The notes beneath the pieces were generated by a model. That model was given only the letters and a program-made list of their open reading frames with translations, was not told the origin of the DNA and did no database searches. This document shows positions 25,309-37,860 of a stretch of DNA of 64,000 bases, piece after piece. The translations under genes were made by a program, and so were the position numbers. Position 1 is the first letter of the stretch. Every line of letters starts with the position of its first letter. Source of the stretch: Mya arenaria (taxonomy: Eukaryota; Mollusca; Bivalvia; Myida; Myidae); assembly GCF_026914265.1 (NCBI RefSeq), contig NC_069124.1:85336915-85400914 (forward strand), written 5' to 3'.

Positions 25309-27044
25309 TTGACTACTTCAAAAGGAACTGCCAAGTAGTCTGATTCTCATTTTTCCAAAAGTATTGACTTAAAGTAATGGATATTGATGGTATATTGTTT
25401 GACATTAGAAGTTGTGCAGTGTCCTTGGGTGGTTTCTTTTTACATTTTATTTATCAAAATCAGTTAGACCCCATAACTTACTGTCTTCTTGTGTATCACA
25501 AAAATTGTATGCCTTATAGCCAGTTGGTTTGGGCGCTACCAAGAAGAGAAGGGAGGGGTTAGAAAAAGGCTTAATCAATCAAACATCATGGCAGAGAAAA
25601 ATTATATTTTTATTAAAAGAAATGATGTTTACAAATTTTTGAACAAAATATTCATTAAAAATTTCCAATTTTTTAGAATAACTATTCATTAAAAAACATT
25701 AATGTATGATTATATATTTTAGAAATTAATGGAAAACCAAATTATCATTCTACCCAAATTTTCATTTTATTTGTCAAAACTGTATTAATATTGATAATCA
25801 ATTTTTATTCTGAACAGAACTGGCCCCTTATTTACTTTATTTGACTTGATTTGTTGTTTTGGACCATTATCTTTTGAGATGAATGATACTACACTGCACA
25901 TCTCCCACCATTTTGCTTTGTCTTTTTTGCCTCTACTTGATATTTGGAAGAGATCAGAGCTTCTGAAAACAGAAGACTGACTAACAAACAGTTTTGAAGA
26001 ATTCTACTGTTTTCAGAAGCTCTTCTGTTGTCCCAATCAGACTGACTGTAGCAGGCTAATGTAGGAAATTTTCCTCAGGAAAATCATGGGTCATCCTGTC
26101 CACTGTGTCCCCTTATTTACATGGTATGACCTGAAATTCATATTTTTTGTAAAAAATAATTAATTATAATTACGATATCAAAAGATGAAGGTATAAAAAA
26201 ATCAATGTTATAAGCCTAAACCCTTGTCATAAATATAGTTCCCAATTGCAACATTACAGTTTTTGTTTGGTGATTGCCAATGGTTTTGATTGCAATGCTA
26301 TCAGATCTCAGTATCTCTTCAAATGTAGGATATAAATGTGCCACAACAATTACTAAATTCTGTGATGAATTAAACTCGAATGAGAACATTTCTGTATAAA
26401 TTTCTATAGTATGATCAGCTAAGATAAATATTGATATTGCTTTGAAAGACTTTACCTGAAAGAGAGGTTGAACCGGTTTGAAGCAAGAAATTGTTATCCA
26501 TTATTGGATGTTTTGTTGTTTCCATAGTGATGCATTGAAAAAAATGAGATGATAGAGATTCAATATTACTTTACTGTCAAATGTAAAAGCCCTCTTAAAT
26601 GCATCTCAATTCGCGATCTTCTCATAAAAATAAGTACTGGAATGGACATCTTTCAAAACATGTAAGTAATAAGTATGTTGACATTAAATTTTTATATAAA
26701 CACACTACGACTCAAATGTAATTTGAAATATTGTGGTATTTTCATTTTATTTTAAAATAATATCATCTGGTTTTGATCAAACTAATAATTTGAAAAAGAG
26801 CCAAATTTGAGCCACAAATCAAGATATTTTTTTGGGCAAAATACTGTAATATTTAGTTATAATCAGTCCAGAAAATGATATAACTTTTTTAAACCCATTC
26901 AACCTTATGCTTGACACTTTGTGTAAAACATTAATATACTATTTGCATAATTTAGTGCATAAACATTGATAATAAAGTGTGTTTCCATAGGAACCAGTCA
27001 TTCAATGGTACTATTATACTTACTATTTCATTACATCCTACATA
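25309..27044. other. AT-rich unassigned intergenic DNA
   Basis: No gene or RNA recognised. A short inverted pair near 25950-26025 (AGCTTCTGAAAACAG and CTGTTTTCAGAAGCT) could form a hairpin of about 75 bp, a possible small foldback repeat. Confidence 0.4.
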
Positions 27045-28342
27045 GCAGTTGAGCTGCAATGACATCTTCTGGGCATTAAAGTATCAGTCCAGATGCAATT
27101 TCATCTTCTGGGCATCAAAGTATAAGTCCAGCTGCAATATCATCTTCTGGGCATCAAAGTATCGGTCCAACTGCAATGACATCTTCTGGGCATCAAAGTA
27201 TCAGTCCAACTGCAATGACATCTTCTGGGCATCAAAGTATCAGTCCAGCTACAATGACATCTTCTGGGCATCAAAGTATCAGTCCAGCTACAATGACATC
27301 TTCTGGGCAATGAAATATCAGGGCAGCTCCACTGTCATCCAGAGGCTATCAAAATATCAGTGCAGCTGCAATATCATCTAATGGGCATCAAATTTTAGGG
27401 CAGCTGCAATGTCATCTAATGTAAATCAACGTGTCAGTGCAGCTGCAATGTCATCTACTGGGCATCAACATGTCAGTGCAGCTGCACTGTCACCTACTGG
27501 GCATCAACATTTGGTGCAGATGCAATGTCATCATCTGGAAATAAACATGTCAGTGCATCTGCAATATCATCTAATGGGCATTGAAATCTCAGGGCAGCTG
27601 CAGTGTTATCTACTGGGCATTATAATATCAGAGCAGCTTCAATGTCATCTTCTGGGCATTAAAATATCAGAGCAGCTGCAATGTCATCTACTGGGCATTA
27701 AAATATCAGAGCAGCTGCAATGTCATCTTCTGGGCATTAAAATATCACAGCAGCTGCAATGTCATCTATTAGCCATCAAAATATCAGTGCAGCTGCAATG
27801 TCATACTGGGTATCAACATATCAGAGCAGCTGTAATGTCATCTACAGGGCATCAAAACATATCAGAGGAGCTGTAATGTCATCTACTGGGCATTGAAATA
27901 TCAGAGCAGCTGCAATGTCATCTACTGGGCATTAACATATCAGTGCAGCTGCAATGTCATCTACTGGGTATCAACATATCAGAGCAGCTGTAATGTCATT
28001 TACTGGGCATCAACATATCAGAGCAGCTGTAATGTCATCTACTGGGCATCAACATATCAGAGCAGCTGTAATGCCATCTACTGGGCATCAACATATCAGA
28101 GCAGCTGTAATATCATCTACAGGGCATCAACATATCAGAGCAGCTGTAATGTCATCTACTGGGCATTGAAATATCAGAGCAGCTGCAATGTCATCTACTG
28201 GGCATTAACATATCAGAGCAGCTGCAATGTCATCTACTGGGCATTAAAATATCAGGGCAGCTGTAATGTCACCTACTGGGCCTTAAAATATAAGTGCAGA
28301 TACAGCTACACCTGCAGGAAATCAAGATATCAGTGCAGCAAA
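27045..28342. repeat. Second, unrelated 39-bp minisatellite, about 33 copies
   Basis: The unit is AGAGCAGCTGTAATGTCATC then TACTGGGCATCAACATATC, period 39 bp (28021 to 28060). The sequence is unrelated to the 9.9-16 kb array. The left third (27045-27400) uses CTTCTGGGCATCAAAGTATC variants, and the right third is the most uniform. Plus-strand frames of 110-165 codons (repeat YQSSCNVIYWAST) stay open because the unit is 13 codons; they fall in different frames and show no start, splice or composition signal of a gene. Confidence 0.95.
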
Positions 28343-30029
28343 AACTTATTAACAGAAAAATGGACATTGCCTTTGTCTAGATGTTCTTGAATGTCAGCAA
28401 AGGGCCTTGATTCTCTCCTGTGGCAGCATTTCCATTTTGCCACAAGTAGCAACGCTCATATTTTGCTTGTTTTCACATAACCTTGGGTCAAAGTGTGGAC
28501 ATCTAAAAAACATTGTTCACAGGGGTGGCGGTGTGGCACGGGGAGCTGTGACAAGTGATTTCCTGCACACATAGCAGGCCCTATCAGCTGTTTACATGTT
28601 TGCACCATTAGAAGAGGATGATCTACTCACTAATGGACCATTTATCTGTCTGTCACACAAACTTCCAGCTTCATTCTGCAATTTTTCCCTTTTAAGGCCA
28701 CACCAGTTCACTTCTTGGGCGAAACTCTCATTCACAAATTATTTTGTTTTGCAGTATAATAATACAATAATACATATCTCGACATCATTATCATCTATAG
28801 TAGTAAATGTTCTAAATGCTTTGTTTTTGTATGAATTGCTTTAAATAGATGCCCACATATGGAACGGAATCTTAACTGCATAATTTGTCAACTAATATTA
28901 ATCACAATTTAAAGTGACACTCTTATTCAAAACCAATACATACACAAGTATAACAAACATTACTTTTGAGTGATAAACTTGTTACTACCAAATAATGCAG
29001 TTATGGAAAATATTGATTACTGAAAATAAGATTTTAACCATGTATTTAATTGCAGAAAGCACAAAAATGTTTAATGATTGGTGAATGCTATAGGGTTTAC
29101 TGCGATCTACTATAGTCTCGTAAGGCAGAAATACCCATGTTTAATGCACATTTCTTTCAAATTAAGTTCGGTATCCTTCATAAGAACCATTGTTTTCAAC
29201 ATTTATTCATCCTTAAAGGACTATTAAAGCAATATTATTAATTCTGGTAATTCTTATTTGGTAATTAGAGTGCATCTTTAATGAGCACATAAATCAACTA
29301 TGATTAACCTGAAAAGAATCATTTTACATGGTCAACATGTGCAAACATAAATAAGTAGGAACTATTTAGCAGTATTTAACAATTTTTTAAAAAAATTCTT
29401 GGATTTATGTATGAAATCTTTTTGTTGTGAAGGTCTCAGTTTTCGTTCAAGAACATGATTTATTTACAGATACTCTTAGTGAAAGAACTATGAATTCAAA
29501 GGACAGGAACCGATGAAATATTGTTATGAAACTGGGTACATTTTGTGTCCAAAAGTTTAAAAGTTTGTGTTGATGGATCTTGCTGAACTCTGTTGACCTG
29601 TGAGTATTGTTAATGGGGATTTAAAGCACAAACATGCCCCTTCTGAAGGCTTAAGGATGCTTTGTAGACTCAACTGTCCCGGTCATTTTATGAATGTGAT
29701 TCTCACCATTTTGATGTGGTTTTACGTTTCGATTCACCCCTTTAGTTTTGTATTTGCTTTTATCACAGAAAGGATGTTGCCAGCATTCCGAGATAAGCTA
29801 CTAGGCCGTCTATTACTCATTAGGATAATGCCCATCTAAGACTGTAGTGATGTATATTTGCTTACAAAGTGACCCAATTGTTTTTCTCTATGGACTGTTT
29901 TACAACTTAGAAAACAGAGTAAGGAAGTGTTGGATGTGTCACTGTGCTTTAACTTTTGTGCCTTCTTCTGCAATTCTCAGTTTAAAAAAACAAAACAGTT
30001 TAACTGTGTAAGTGTCTTTAAAACCTGCG
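28343..30029. other. Unassigned DNA upstream of the membrane-protein gene
   Basis: No coding exon supported. It may hold the promoter and 5' untranslated exon of the gene that follows, but no TATA or initiator element is distinct enough to call. Confidence 0.35.
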
Positions 30030-30092
30030 ATGTCAATGGTTGCTGGGGATGTGCCGTGTATCCAGACGCAGGACCACGCCTGGAAACAACAG
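30030..30092 (+). CDS. Candidate first coding exon of the membrane-protein gene
   Basis: ATG at 30030 opens MSMVAGDVPCIQTQDHAWKQ plus a last Gln and ends exactly at a good donor (CAG|GTACGA) in phase 0. The next exon begins in phase 0, and the 63-bp length fits. There is no family comparison to confirm it; the real start could lie in another exon of the 23-30 kb region. Confidence 0.4.
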
Positions 30093-33000
30093 GTACGACT
30101 CAACTGCAGAAGGGAAGTCAGGAGCATGCCCGAAATTCCCATGTGGATTGCTTGGTATTCACACCTATATTGTTATAAGTTGCAGCCATCTAGTAACTAT
30201 TTGGCAATCTCTTATGGCACACATAAGAGCAATACGTTGGTCAGTATAGTCACTTAGAACAGCACACTTGTAATGTGGGCATCACATCAGGGCTAAGCTT
30301 CCATTTTGATCATGTTCGCTAATTTTATCCTTATAAGCATCTAAAGCCATACTTTCTCATAAATCTGGTAATGAATATATTTCTAAGCTGGACATGATAA
30401 TATTCATTCATTAGAAACCTATTTGTGTTACAAAAAAATAATGTTACAGTCACCAGAGGTCAAACACCGGTGACAGAAGAAACAAAGGGAGATTAGGTCT
30501 CTTTAAAATAAGCATTTTTTTTTATGTCAACAACGTTCTATTATAGGAGAAACTTAAGGGGGGACATAAGTTCATGGAAAATTCTCTACTTTGGTTATTA
30601 TGTTGACTTATATCAGGAATAAAGAAAAAATAGCCGGTTGAAGTATTCCTTATAATCATGCTATTACTTGAGAGTGAAACTTGTCAACAAAAATGTTCCA
30701 GTTTATGTTCACCATCACCCATTGACAAGAAATATGAGCATTTAAAATGATTGAATTCTTTCATCTCAATTTTTGATAACTGCTGACTACAGGTACTCTT
30801 TTAAATCCTTCTTTTTGTGTTTTTTTAGCTCATCTTAGCAGAAAGTGCTCAAGATGAGCTTTTGTGATCGTTCAATGTCCGGCGTCCAGCATTAACATTT
30901 TAAAAACTTTAAACATCTTCTCTGAAACTCCATGGCCAAGACAAATGATGTTTGGTATGCAGCGTCAGTGCAATGGTTCTTTACCAATTTGTTAAAATTA
31001 TGTCCTTGGGCTGAAAAATGGCCCCACCCCAGGGGCCATTTTGAGTCCATGTAAGATGGTGAAACATACCTGCAATATCTTAATAAACATCAAAATATTT
31101 GGTAAATCAATATTAAATGAGAATATGTATTAATAGTTTGCATACTGTAAAGAAAGCTAAATATATGACTTCATACGCTGAGTAGCATTGTTGGATAGAT
31201 GGAAGAACATATATTCAACATCATTATCAATCAATATATACCTCAGATTTTGCAAATATATAGTGGTGTTTATACACCAAGTTCTTAATAATCTGGGTCA
31301 ATTTGCTCTGCATTGGTTTGTACTACTGTTCAAGTTGACCTCCTTATCAACCAACAAATTACTCGGCAACCATCTACTTTCTTAGCTAGCAGCAACAAAT
31401 TCAATGATCACTGATTAGTTTGTCATTTTAATCCTTTGAGCGATATAGGGCCATTTTGGTCTTCTTGTTTTTATGTTTTATAATTTAGAACATCAAAATT
31501 TCTGACCTTTATACAAATGTAAATGTATTAAACAAAAATATGTGTTGTATTATAACTTGAATCATATCATTAAATCAATGGTATATAGAAGATTTCCAAT
31601 CTCACAAAGATAATGCTTGATTTAAGATTCTGAAGTTTTAAGTGTTTGATGCTTCCAACAAAGCCAACATTTAGAAATGATGGAGTGTTGTCATGCAAAC
31701 CGTCTCTGATATAAAACATTTTGTGAGATAAAGAGTTCTCATTAGAACACCATAAATTGTTGTCACAAGGTAATTGTTAAGTCCTTATTTATTATGAACC
31801 TGAAAGGTCACATTGATAGGGGTTTTCTTCTTAAGGATTGTCTTCACAACTAATGTTCATCTAAGAAATTTGTATGTTTATTAATATCCATATTTACCAT
31901 GATTAATGAAGCATATGTAGGGCCGACCAGATGCTGTGTTACACTGGCAGGGAAATCCATGCCAGCTATGAAAGGAACTGTGAAATATATTGATAAATAC
32001 TCAGCTCATTCATTTTAGTTGAAAGCTGTGGAAATCATTACTGGTTTACAAGTCAAGTCACCACCTTTTAAATGCTTGGAAGTGTTTGTCCTGGGAATGG
32101 TAGCTATGACAATAGTTGTGGGGGATAATGGATGAGTGAATATCGTGACATGGGCATGGAGTATAGTTACAGGAGCGGCCTGCAGAAATATGACCACTCT
32201 GACTGGGGCGACATGGTAATGTCACCATGCTTAAGCCACGCTCTAAATTGGCTTTTTCAAATGTTTAAACAACAGACACTAACAAAATGCAGTTGATTTC
32301 CGATACCAAATATGATGCGCAAATGAAGGATACATATATTAATATTTTGCCTGAGGATAAAATGGTGTAGTTTGGATTTACCATCAAACAATTGTATATG
32401 ATATGATATATGATATGATATGATATGATATGATAGATAAATATTGTCTTGACTTGAAACAGTCACTTTTGGGTTTGAGGGCTAAACATCAAACTTATTT
32501 TTACATATATTTACTGTAAAGGCAAGATCTAACTACACTGGAAAAAATAATCATAATGCTTTATTAATTTACTGAAATCAATTTAATTTCATTATCTGCA
32601 TGATTTTCCTTCGTTTTTATTTCCAAAAATCAGCATCAACTAGATGGTCTCGGAATGGTAGAAGATTTATATATATAAATGAATGTACACATGATTCACA
32701 CTAACTTATCACTGGGCCTGGTAAAATTGTCATGTATATGTATATTGGGAAACATCACCGTGGCTGAGTGAGTGGCTTATCAGTAGATCCTAACAAGGAA
32801 GATGACTTCTTAATAATGTAACAATAATTACTGGTACATGAACACAAATAACACTGCTGTTCAGTCGACCAATAGAGGATTATGTTTTACCAATAAATAA
32901 TAGCACATAGTCCCATAATCCATAACATCACTTTGAGCACCTGACATTCAACCTCCGACATCTGACAAGGTGGAGTAAGACACATAAATAAAAATGTACT

Positions 33001-36000
33001 GGTAGTCAATTTGTATGTTTATATATATATATATTGCAAAGGTCGATAGTTAACTTGATTGTGTATGAACTCGGATACAATACCAGTATGTAAATGAAAT
33101 TATATAGTGATGCTGTGCGTGTTGGTCTTTGTAATTGCTATCAATTATAAACAATCAAAGAGTTCATCCTGTGTACAGTGTCTTGTAAATCAATTTGTAT
33201 GTGAGTTTATGCCTTATATTCCAAATGTTGTCCATTTCAGGCAGTGTATGGGGGTCGTATCTTGGGTCGAAGTCCCCTTATGGGCAAGGTAAACCCTGTG
33301 TACAATGATACAGGGGGCCAGGTGGTGGACGTTAACAGGAACACAGCACTGCATGTGTTCACATATGAGACATTCCCCAGAACCAAAGAAAGAGAAATGA
33401 CTGACATCCGGAATGGATCCCCCAGAAATGGGGAGAGCCATAGTCCCAAAATGAATGGTTTTGGGAAAAATGGCCATATCACAAATGGAAATACAGACTT
33501 AATGACATATTCAGATCATAACAGTACTTTAACAGATGTGAACAGAAATAAGCTTACCTTCACCAGAAGCCTAAACATATACTCTGATACTGGGCAAGAC
33601 AGCAGCATGGAGGGAGATACGAGACATTTACCAGGAGACAACCACGATCATATTAAAGGAAGTTTCCAGCTGCTTGAACCTGTTGGGAAGATCAACCAAA
33701 CTACAGAACTGAAAAATGCTCATAATGAACAGTTTCTTGGAGATACAATATCAGAAAGCTGTAAAACATCTCAAAACACCTGTGAAATCCTTGGGCCTAC
33801 CAACATTAAAGTTGAAATTGAACCTTACAATGATTCAGATTATTCAAAGATAGACATTCGGAACAAATCCAAATTAAGTGGTTCTTTAAAGCTTTTAGGG
33901 TACAACAATGCAGGATTTGAAAATGAGGAGCCTAGTCAAACAAATGTGTGTAAGGCTTCATTTGAAAACAGGGAAAATTGCAAAAGAGATGATGTTCCGA
34001 GAGAATTTTCGAATGGGAATTCACATATTATCAATAAATCTGGTCTAGTAATCATCACAAATGATAATCCTATAGTGTCCGATGATGATGGTGAAGAGAA
34101 GGAGCCAGTTGAGATTGTAACAGAGGTAATAGTCCACAGTGTTCCAGAACACTCTGTCGGGCTGCGGAGGAAAGCACCTAAGTACTCGGATGTGGACCGG
34201 GTTTGTCACAGCATCGACACTGACGTCAACGACTGGCCAGACCTCGGCAGTCTGGTGCGGGGTGGTGAGATCAAGGAAGATGTGGGGACTGATTTTGGTC
34301 GTACTGCCAGGAACTGGGATGGGGACCTTGATACTGGCTGTACTGATATAGGTGTGCGTGAGGTCCATGGTAGGGCCTCTTCAATGCCTGATAACGAGCA
34401 CTTTACTGGAGACTCTGGGTATGAGACTATAGCTTACGTCCATGAAACAGATAATGATTTAGATGATCAAATTATTGATGAAACTAGAGAAAAGGAATCA
34501 AAGTATAAAAAGAACACAAAGAGTAAAAGTGCCAAAGTCTCATCAAAAGGGTCCTCTGCCAATGATGGCTCAACTAGGACTCTGAAATCCATTTTATCCA
34601 ACAGTATGAGTGCGTCACAGTGTTCCTGCTCTCAGCATAGTGATTCAAGGCATTCAGACTCGGACTCCGAAATCCAGGAAATGAAATCTGTGAAGTTTTC
34701 TCAAGATACTGTATTCAATGAAAACAAAAATAGTAAATATAAGCAGGAAAGGATTGCTAGGATTAACCTACGGGAGATATATCATGGTAAGATTGTCAGT
34801 GAGACAGCCATGGCCAAAATGAACCCACTGTTTACAGATGAGGAAGGGAAGACAGGCAGCATCACAGATGATGAGAAGCTCGCTTACAAAACTGCGCTTA
34901 AACAGGCCATGGCCCTTTCCAAGGCAAAGGTAAGGGGACATTGGTTGGGAAGTCAATTAGTGTAAGAGGTGAAAGAACAGTCTCAGATAAATGGTAGTGC
35001 AACTGACATCCAAATAAAAAAATGACCTCATATTCAGTTATAAATGACTTGCAAACATTAAAACAATGTTATTTGAATGGTGTCTAAATCCAGATCAGTG
35101 GTCCAGGGTAAAACAAAAGAGGGGCGACAGATTGACATTGTTCACTTGGGCAATCTTAGAACACCACCCCCCTGGATCCCCCTGGATCCAGTGTAATGTA
35201 GTATTGATAGAGTTCCAGGTTCTCATTCTATGTTTATGTCATTCAGTGTAAGAAGTAGATAGTCTAGTAATATCAATACTAATAAAACAATTTGAAGAGT
35301 ACTCAGAAAACTTATAGAAAACTTACATTTAGATTTGAATGTAATTGCAGGGAGAAGGATTAAACCAGCCCTCTTACATGGAACAGTACCTTATTCTCAA
35401 GGCTCATGGTCTCAAGGTAACTTACAGCACTGCACCCAACTTACATTTCTTGTTTATAAGACATAATTATATGAGGACAATAAGAAAAAAGACAAACCAA
35501 AATGTGTACTCAATGTCCAGTTCATGCTTTTGGTAAAACTGGCTATAATCTGAGTGATTTTTTTGAAGCAGTTTCTTACTCTTAAGACTTGTCAAAACTT
35601 GGGAAGGTTCTTACAATTTTAAATTGAGGCTTTTATGGTAATATGAGGTAATATGATTTAACAAGAAAAGAAAAAAAAACCTGTTACTTAACTGAAAGAA
35701 CATTCCTCTGTGCAAATGGTCATTTCATTATATCATACAAATGCAATCATGTTTGTCTTAAAAATAAATAAAAGCATATGAAGATTTATTGTGAAACAAT
35801 TTTAATACATGTACAGTAAAACTGCGGTCATTCGAACAAGCGATTGTTCGAGAACTGGCATTCCCTCGAGGTGGGAGCTTGGTCCCGAACTTTTTTCCTT
35901 CTATTTACATATAAAAATTTATCTTCGCTGCATCGAAACCTAATTATGTAGAGGAGTCGAGCAATATTCTCGGTCCCAAGTACACAAATCATGCACAAAA

Positions 36001-37860
36001 CCTTATGGCTCCCTCGAGGTCATTATTTCACACTTTTTCCCGAACACAAGTTCCAAAATAAACAAACAATTGCTAGGTATTAAAATTTTCGCAAGTGGTA
36101 AAATTTGAAATGACAGTTGAAAGGCAATTGATAAGGTGTGAAAAAACGTTTAAAACTGTTAACGCATGACCGATATTAGTTGATATGGTCATTTTAGAAG
36201 GTAATTATGAGAAGTTAATGACGAGAAGTTAATTGTGAAAAATGTAAATGAGTAATAAAAATATGAATAAACACTTCCACATCGATCCAACATCGTAATC
36301 TCTGAAAAGAATCCCTTTTTGTCACTTTGCTTTGCAATATGGCCATTTTGTAAAAAAAACAACGATTTATTGATATTTCTTTTACATTTTATATTTAGTA
36401 TACATATAGTAAACGACAGCCTTTGAACATATGAGTGATTTCAACAACGCAACACATAATCGGTTCCTTAGTAAACAGACTACTTTATACTTGAAATACA
36501 CTGAAATATATTTCATAACAGACTGGAGAATTGAAAATCGGGTCATTCGAAACATCGGTTCCCTCGAGGTTTAAGCTCGGTCCCCGGCGACCTCGAGCCA
36601 TCGCAGTTTTACTGTATCTGGTTAAATTTGCTTTTTATGCACTTTTCTCTTTTTTTAAAGGCTTTCTCTGAACTGTATCAACTTGACATTTGTTAACATG
36701 AATGTCCTTACAAGGAGGTATTGATTATAGATTATATGCCTTTTCATATCCTTTTGCATATCATGGTCATACTTAAAAATCCAATCTTGTATCAGTTTGT
36801 AGTCTGTGTTGTCAGCTTCCTTTTACACATTCATGTTTTTTTTTAATATTTTGCATATATTGACATTTTTTTCATGGAATCCCAGGAAAGCCAAGAGCAA
36901 TTTCATTGGTTAAAACTAAGAACGGTGTGATCAAAATGGAAGAAATCAAAGGAGGCATATATAAAAAGGAATATAATGAAGGGATGATTTCATGCTTGTT
37001 ATAAGATTGATAAACATTCATATGTCCAGGCCACATTCTGTTAGATCTGTACCGGTATATGTTTACACGAAAAACTTGATTATAATTTTGATGCAGGATT
37101 ACAGAAAATTGTCTGATCATAATATCCTCTTATTATTTTATGAGAGAAAAAAAAATCAAAGAAAAAGTCACTTTATTGTTCTCTTTGATGGGTTGTCTGT
37201 TTCCCTGAAATTTTACCTTGTCTTCCTTTACTTTTTTTGCAATAATTTCTCATAAATTCTAATGTTATTTTTTATCCTGAGATTTTTTGTCAAATTAGTT
37301 GTCCTTAAAATTAGCTTTGAAGCTTTGTTGTTGTTGACAAAGTCACGAATATTTTAATGCTCTAATTATGCAGACAAATTTCTTTTCTTGCACTATTTTT
37401 TAATTGTTTTTCATCCTGATATCAAATTAATTGTCTTTAATCATAGCCATGGATTTTGGTTCTAAGAATGTCTCTTGATAATTGTCAATTGAGAAGTGCT
37501 TTCTTGAAAACATTCTGTTGCATATAAGTTGCTACAGAGCACTCCAGAGAAAACCTCATATACAGCTCACCACTGAGATTTGTTCTATCTGTAATGAGCT
37601 ATTTATATCTGATTTTACTTGTTAAAAATTACAGTATCTTACAATTTTGACCTGTTTTTATGTTGCAGGCGGGAGATGACGACATAGAGCAGCTGCCAGA
37701 GTGGATGGAGAAGCCAGCCTATGACCGCCTGATCCAGCGGACACTTGCCAAGGAGCGGAGGAAGTGTGTAGTCAAGTGGACACTCGTGCTGGTTACAGTG
37801 TTCATCATCACTGCCGTCGCAACAGTGCTGGGCATCCACTTTCAGGAGGGCTTCTCCTGA
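30030..37860 (+). CDS. Uncharacterised single-pass membrane protein with paired NPxY/F modules
   Basis: A four-exon model (30030-30092, 33241-34929, 35351-35416, 37669-37860) joins in phase 0 throughout and gives about 669 residues. I do not recognise the family. The protein is hydrophilic and Ser/Asp/Asn-rich for about 640 residues, then has one hydrophobic helix (WTLVLVTVFIITAVATVLGI) after the basic stretch KERRK, and ends nine residues later. This predicts a cytosolic N-terminal part with a C-terminal anchor. A 25-residue module occurs twice: near the start (YGGRILGRSPLMGK then NPVY) and near the end of exon 2 (YHGKIVSETAMAK then NPLF). NPxY/F is the known class of PTB-domain ligand. KSVKF at 34684-34698 fits the RVxF class of PP1-docking motif. 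Exons 2 and 4 are firm; exon 1 and the 66-bp exon are less sure. Further upstream exons are possible. Confidence 0.75.
30826..31060 (+). mobile_element. Dispersed palindromic repeat copy (AGCTCA...TGAGCT family)
   Basis: It begins TAGCTCATCTTAGCAGAAAG then TGCTCAAGATGAGCTTTTGT, so AGCTCATCTT pairs with AAGATGAGCT around a GCAGAAAGTGC loop. It continues GTGATCGTTCAATGTCCGGC and later a GGCCCCACCCCAGGGGCC palindrome at 31021. It lies in the first intron of the membrane-protein gene. The hairpin end is the same as that which seeded the 35-bp array at 7758. The right boundary is uncertain. Confidence 0.6.
32393..32438. repeat. (ATATG)n-type microsatellite
   Basis: About nine copies of a TGATA/ATATGATA pentamer lie in the intron before the large exon. 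Confidence 0.9.
33241..34929 (+). CDS. Large exon of the membrane-protein gene (563 codons)
   Basis: The acceptor is TTGTCCATTTCAG|GCAGTG and the donor is GCAAAG|GTAAGG, both in phase 0. The frame is open for its full length with ordinary amino-acid composition, unlike the array frames. It holds both NPxY/F modules (NPVY at 33292-33303, NPLF at 34822-34833), a Ser-rich basic patch (about 34490-34660) and KSVKF. If the intron were retained, the frame would stop at 34965 and give a form without the membrane anchor. Confidence 0.9.
35351..35416 (+). CDS. Short 66-bp exon of the membrane-protein gene
   Basis: The acceptor is TGTAATTGCAG|GGAGAA and the donor is CTCAAG|GTAACT. The 22 codons (GEGLNQPSYMEQYLILKAHG and two more) are in phase 0 at both ends, so including or skipping the exon leaves the frame intact. 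Protein-like composition supports it; a cassette exon is plausible. Confidence 0.6.
35814..36614. mobile_element. Pogo/Tigger-like MITE with TA duplication
   Basis: It has inverted ends CAGTAAAACTGCG (35814) and CGCAGTTTTACTG (ending 36614), flanked by TA on both sides. Subterminal CATTCGAA and CCCTCGAGGT motifs recur near both ends in opposite orientation. CAGT-AAACT ends, TA target duplications and TTCGAA-type subtermini are typical of the pogo/Tigger branch of Tc1/mariner. The element is 801 bp, has no transposase frame, and sits in the last intron of the membrane-protein gene. Confidence 0.8.
37669..37860 (+). CDS. Last exon with transmembrane anchor
   Basis: The acceptor is TTTTTATGTTGCAG|GCGGGA and the stop is TGA at 37858-37860. 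It encodes an acidic start (AGDDDIEQLPEWMEKPAYDR), a basic KERRKCVVK stretch and one transmembrane helix, and ends QEGFS. GC content and codon use rise clearly above the flanking intron. Confidence 0.9.
   Translation, partial: AGDDDIEQLPEWMEKPAYDRLIQRTLAKERRKCVVKWTLVLVTVFIITAVATVLGIHFQEGFS

Noticed and set aside
24015-25343. Protein genes with LFSRA or NKALL repeats
   Set aside because: Open frames on both strands follow from a 15-bp unit; no independent coding evidence.
27049-28390. Cys/Trp-rich repeat protein (YQSSCNVIYWAST)
   Set aside because: Open frames switch between frames along the array and stop where the array degrades; no start or splice signals.
30826-31060. Regulatory stem-loop of the host gene
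   Set aside because: The same palindrome occurs at 7758 in unrelated context, so it is the end of a dispersed repeat.
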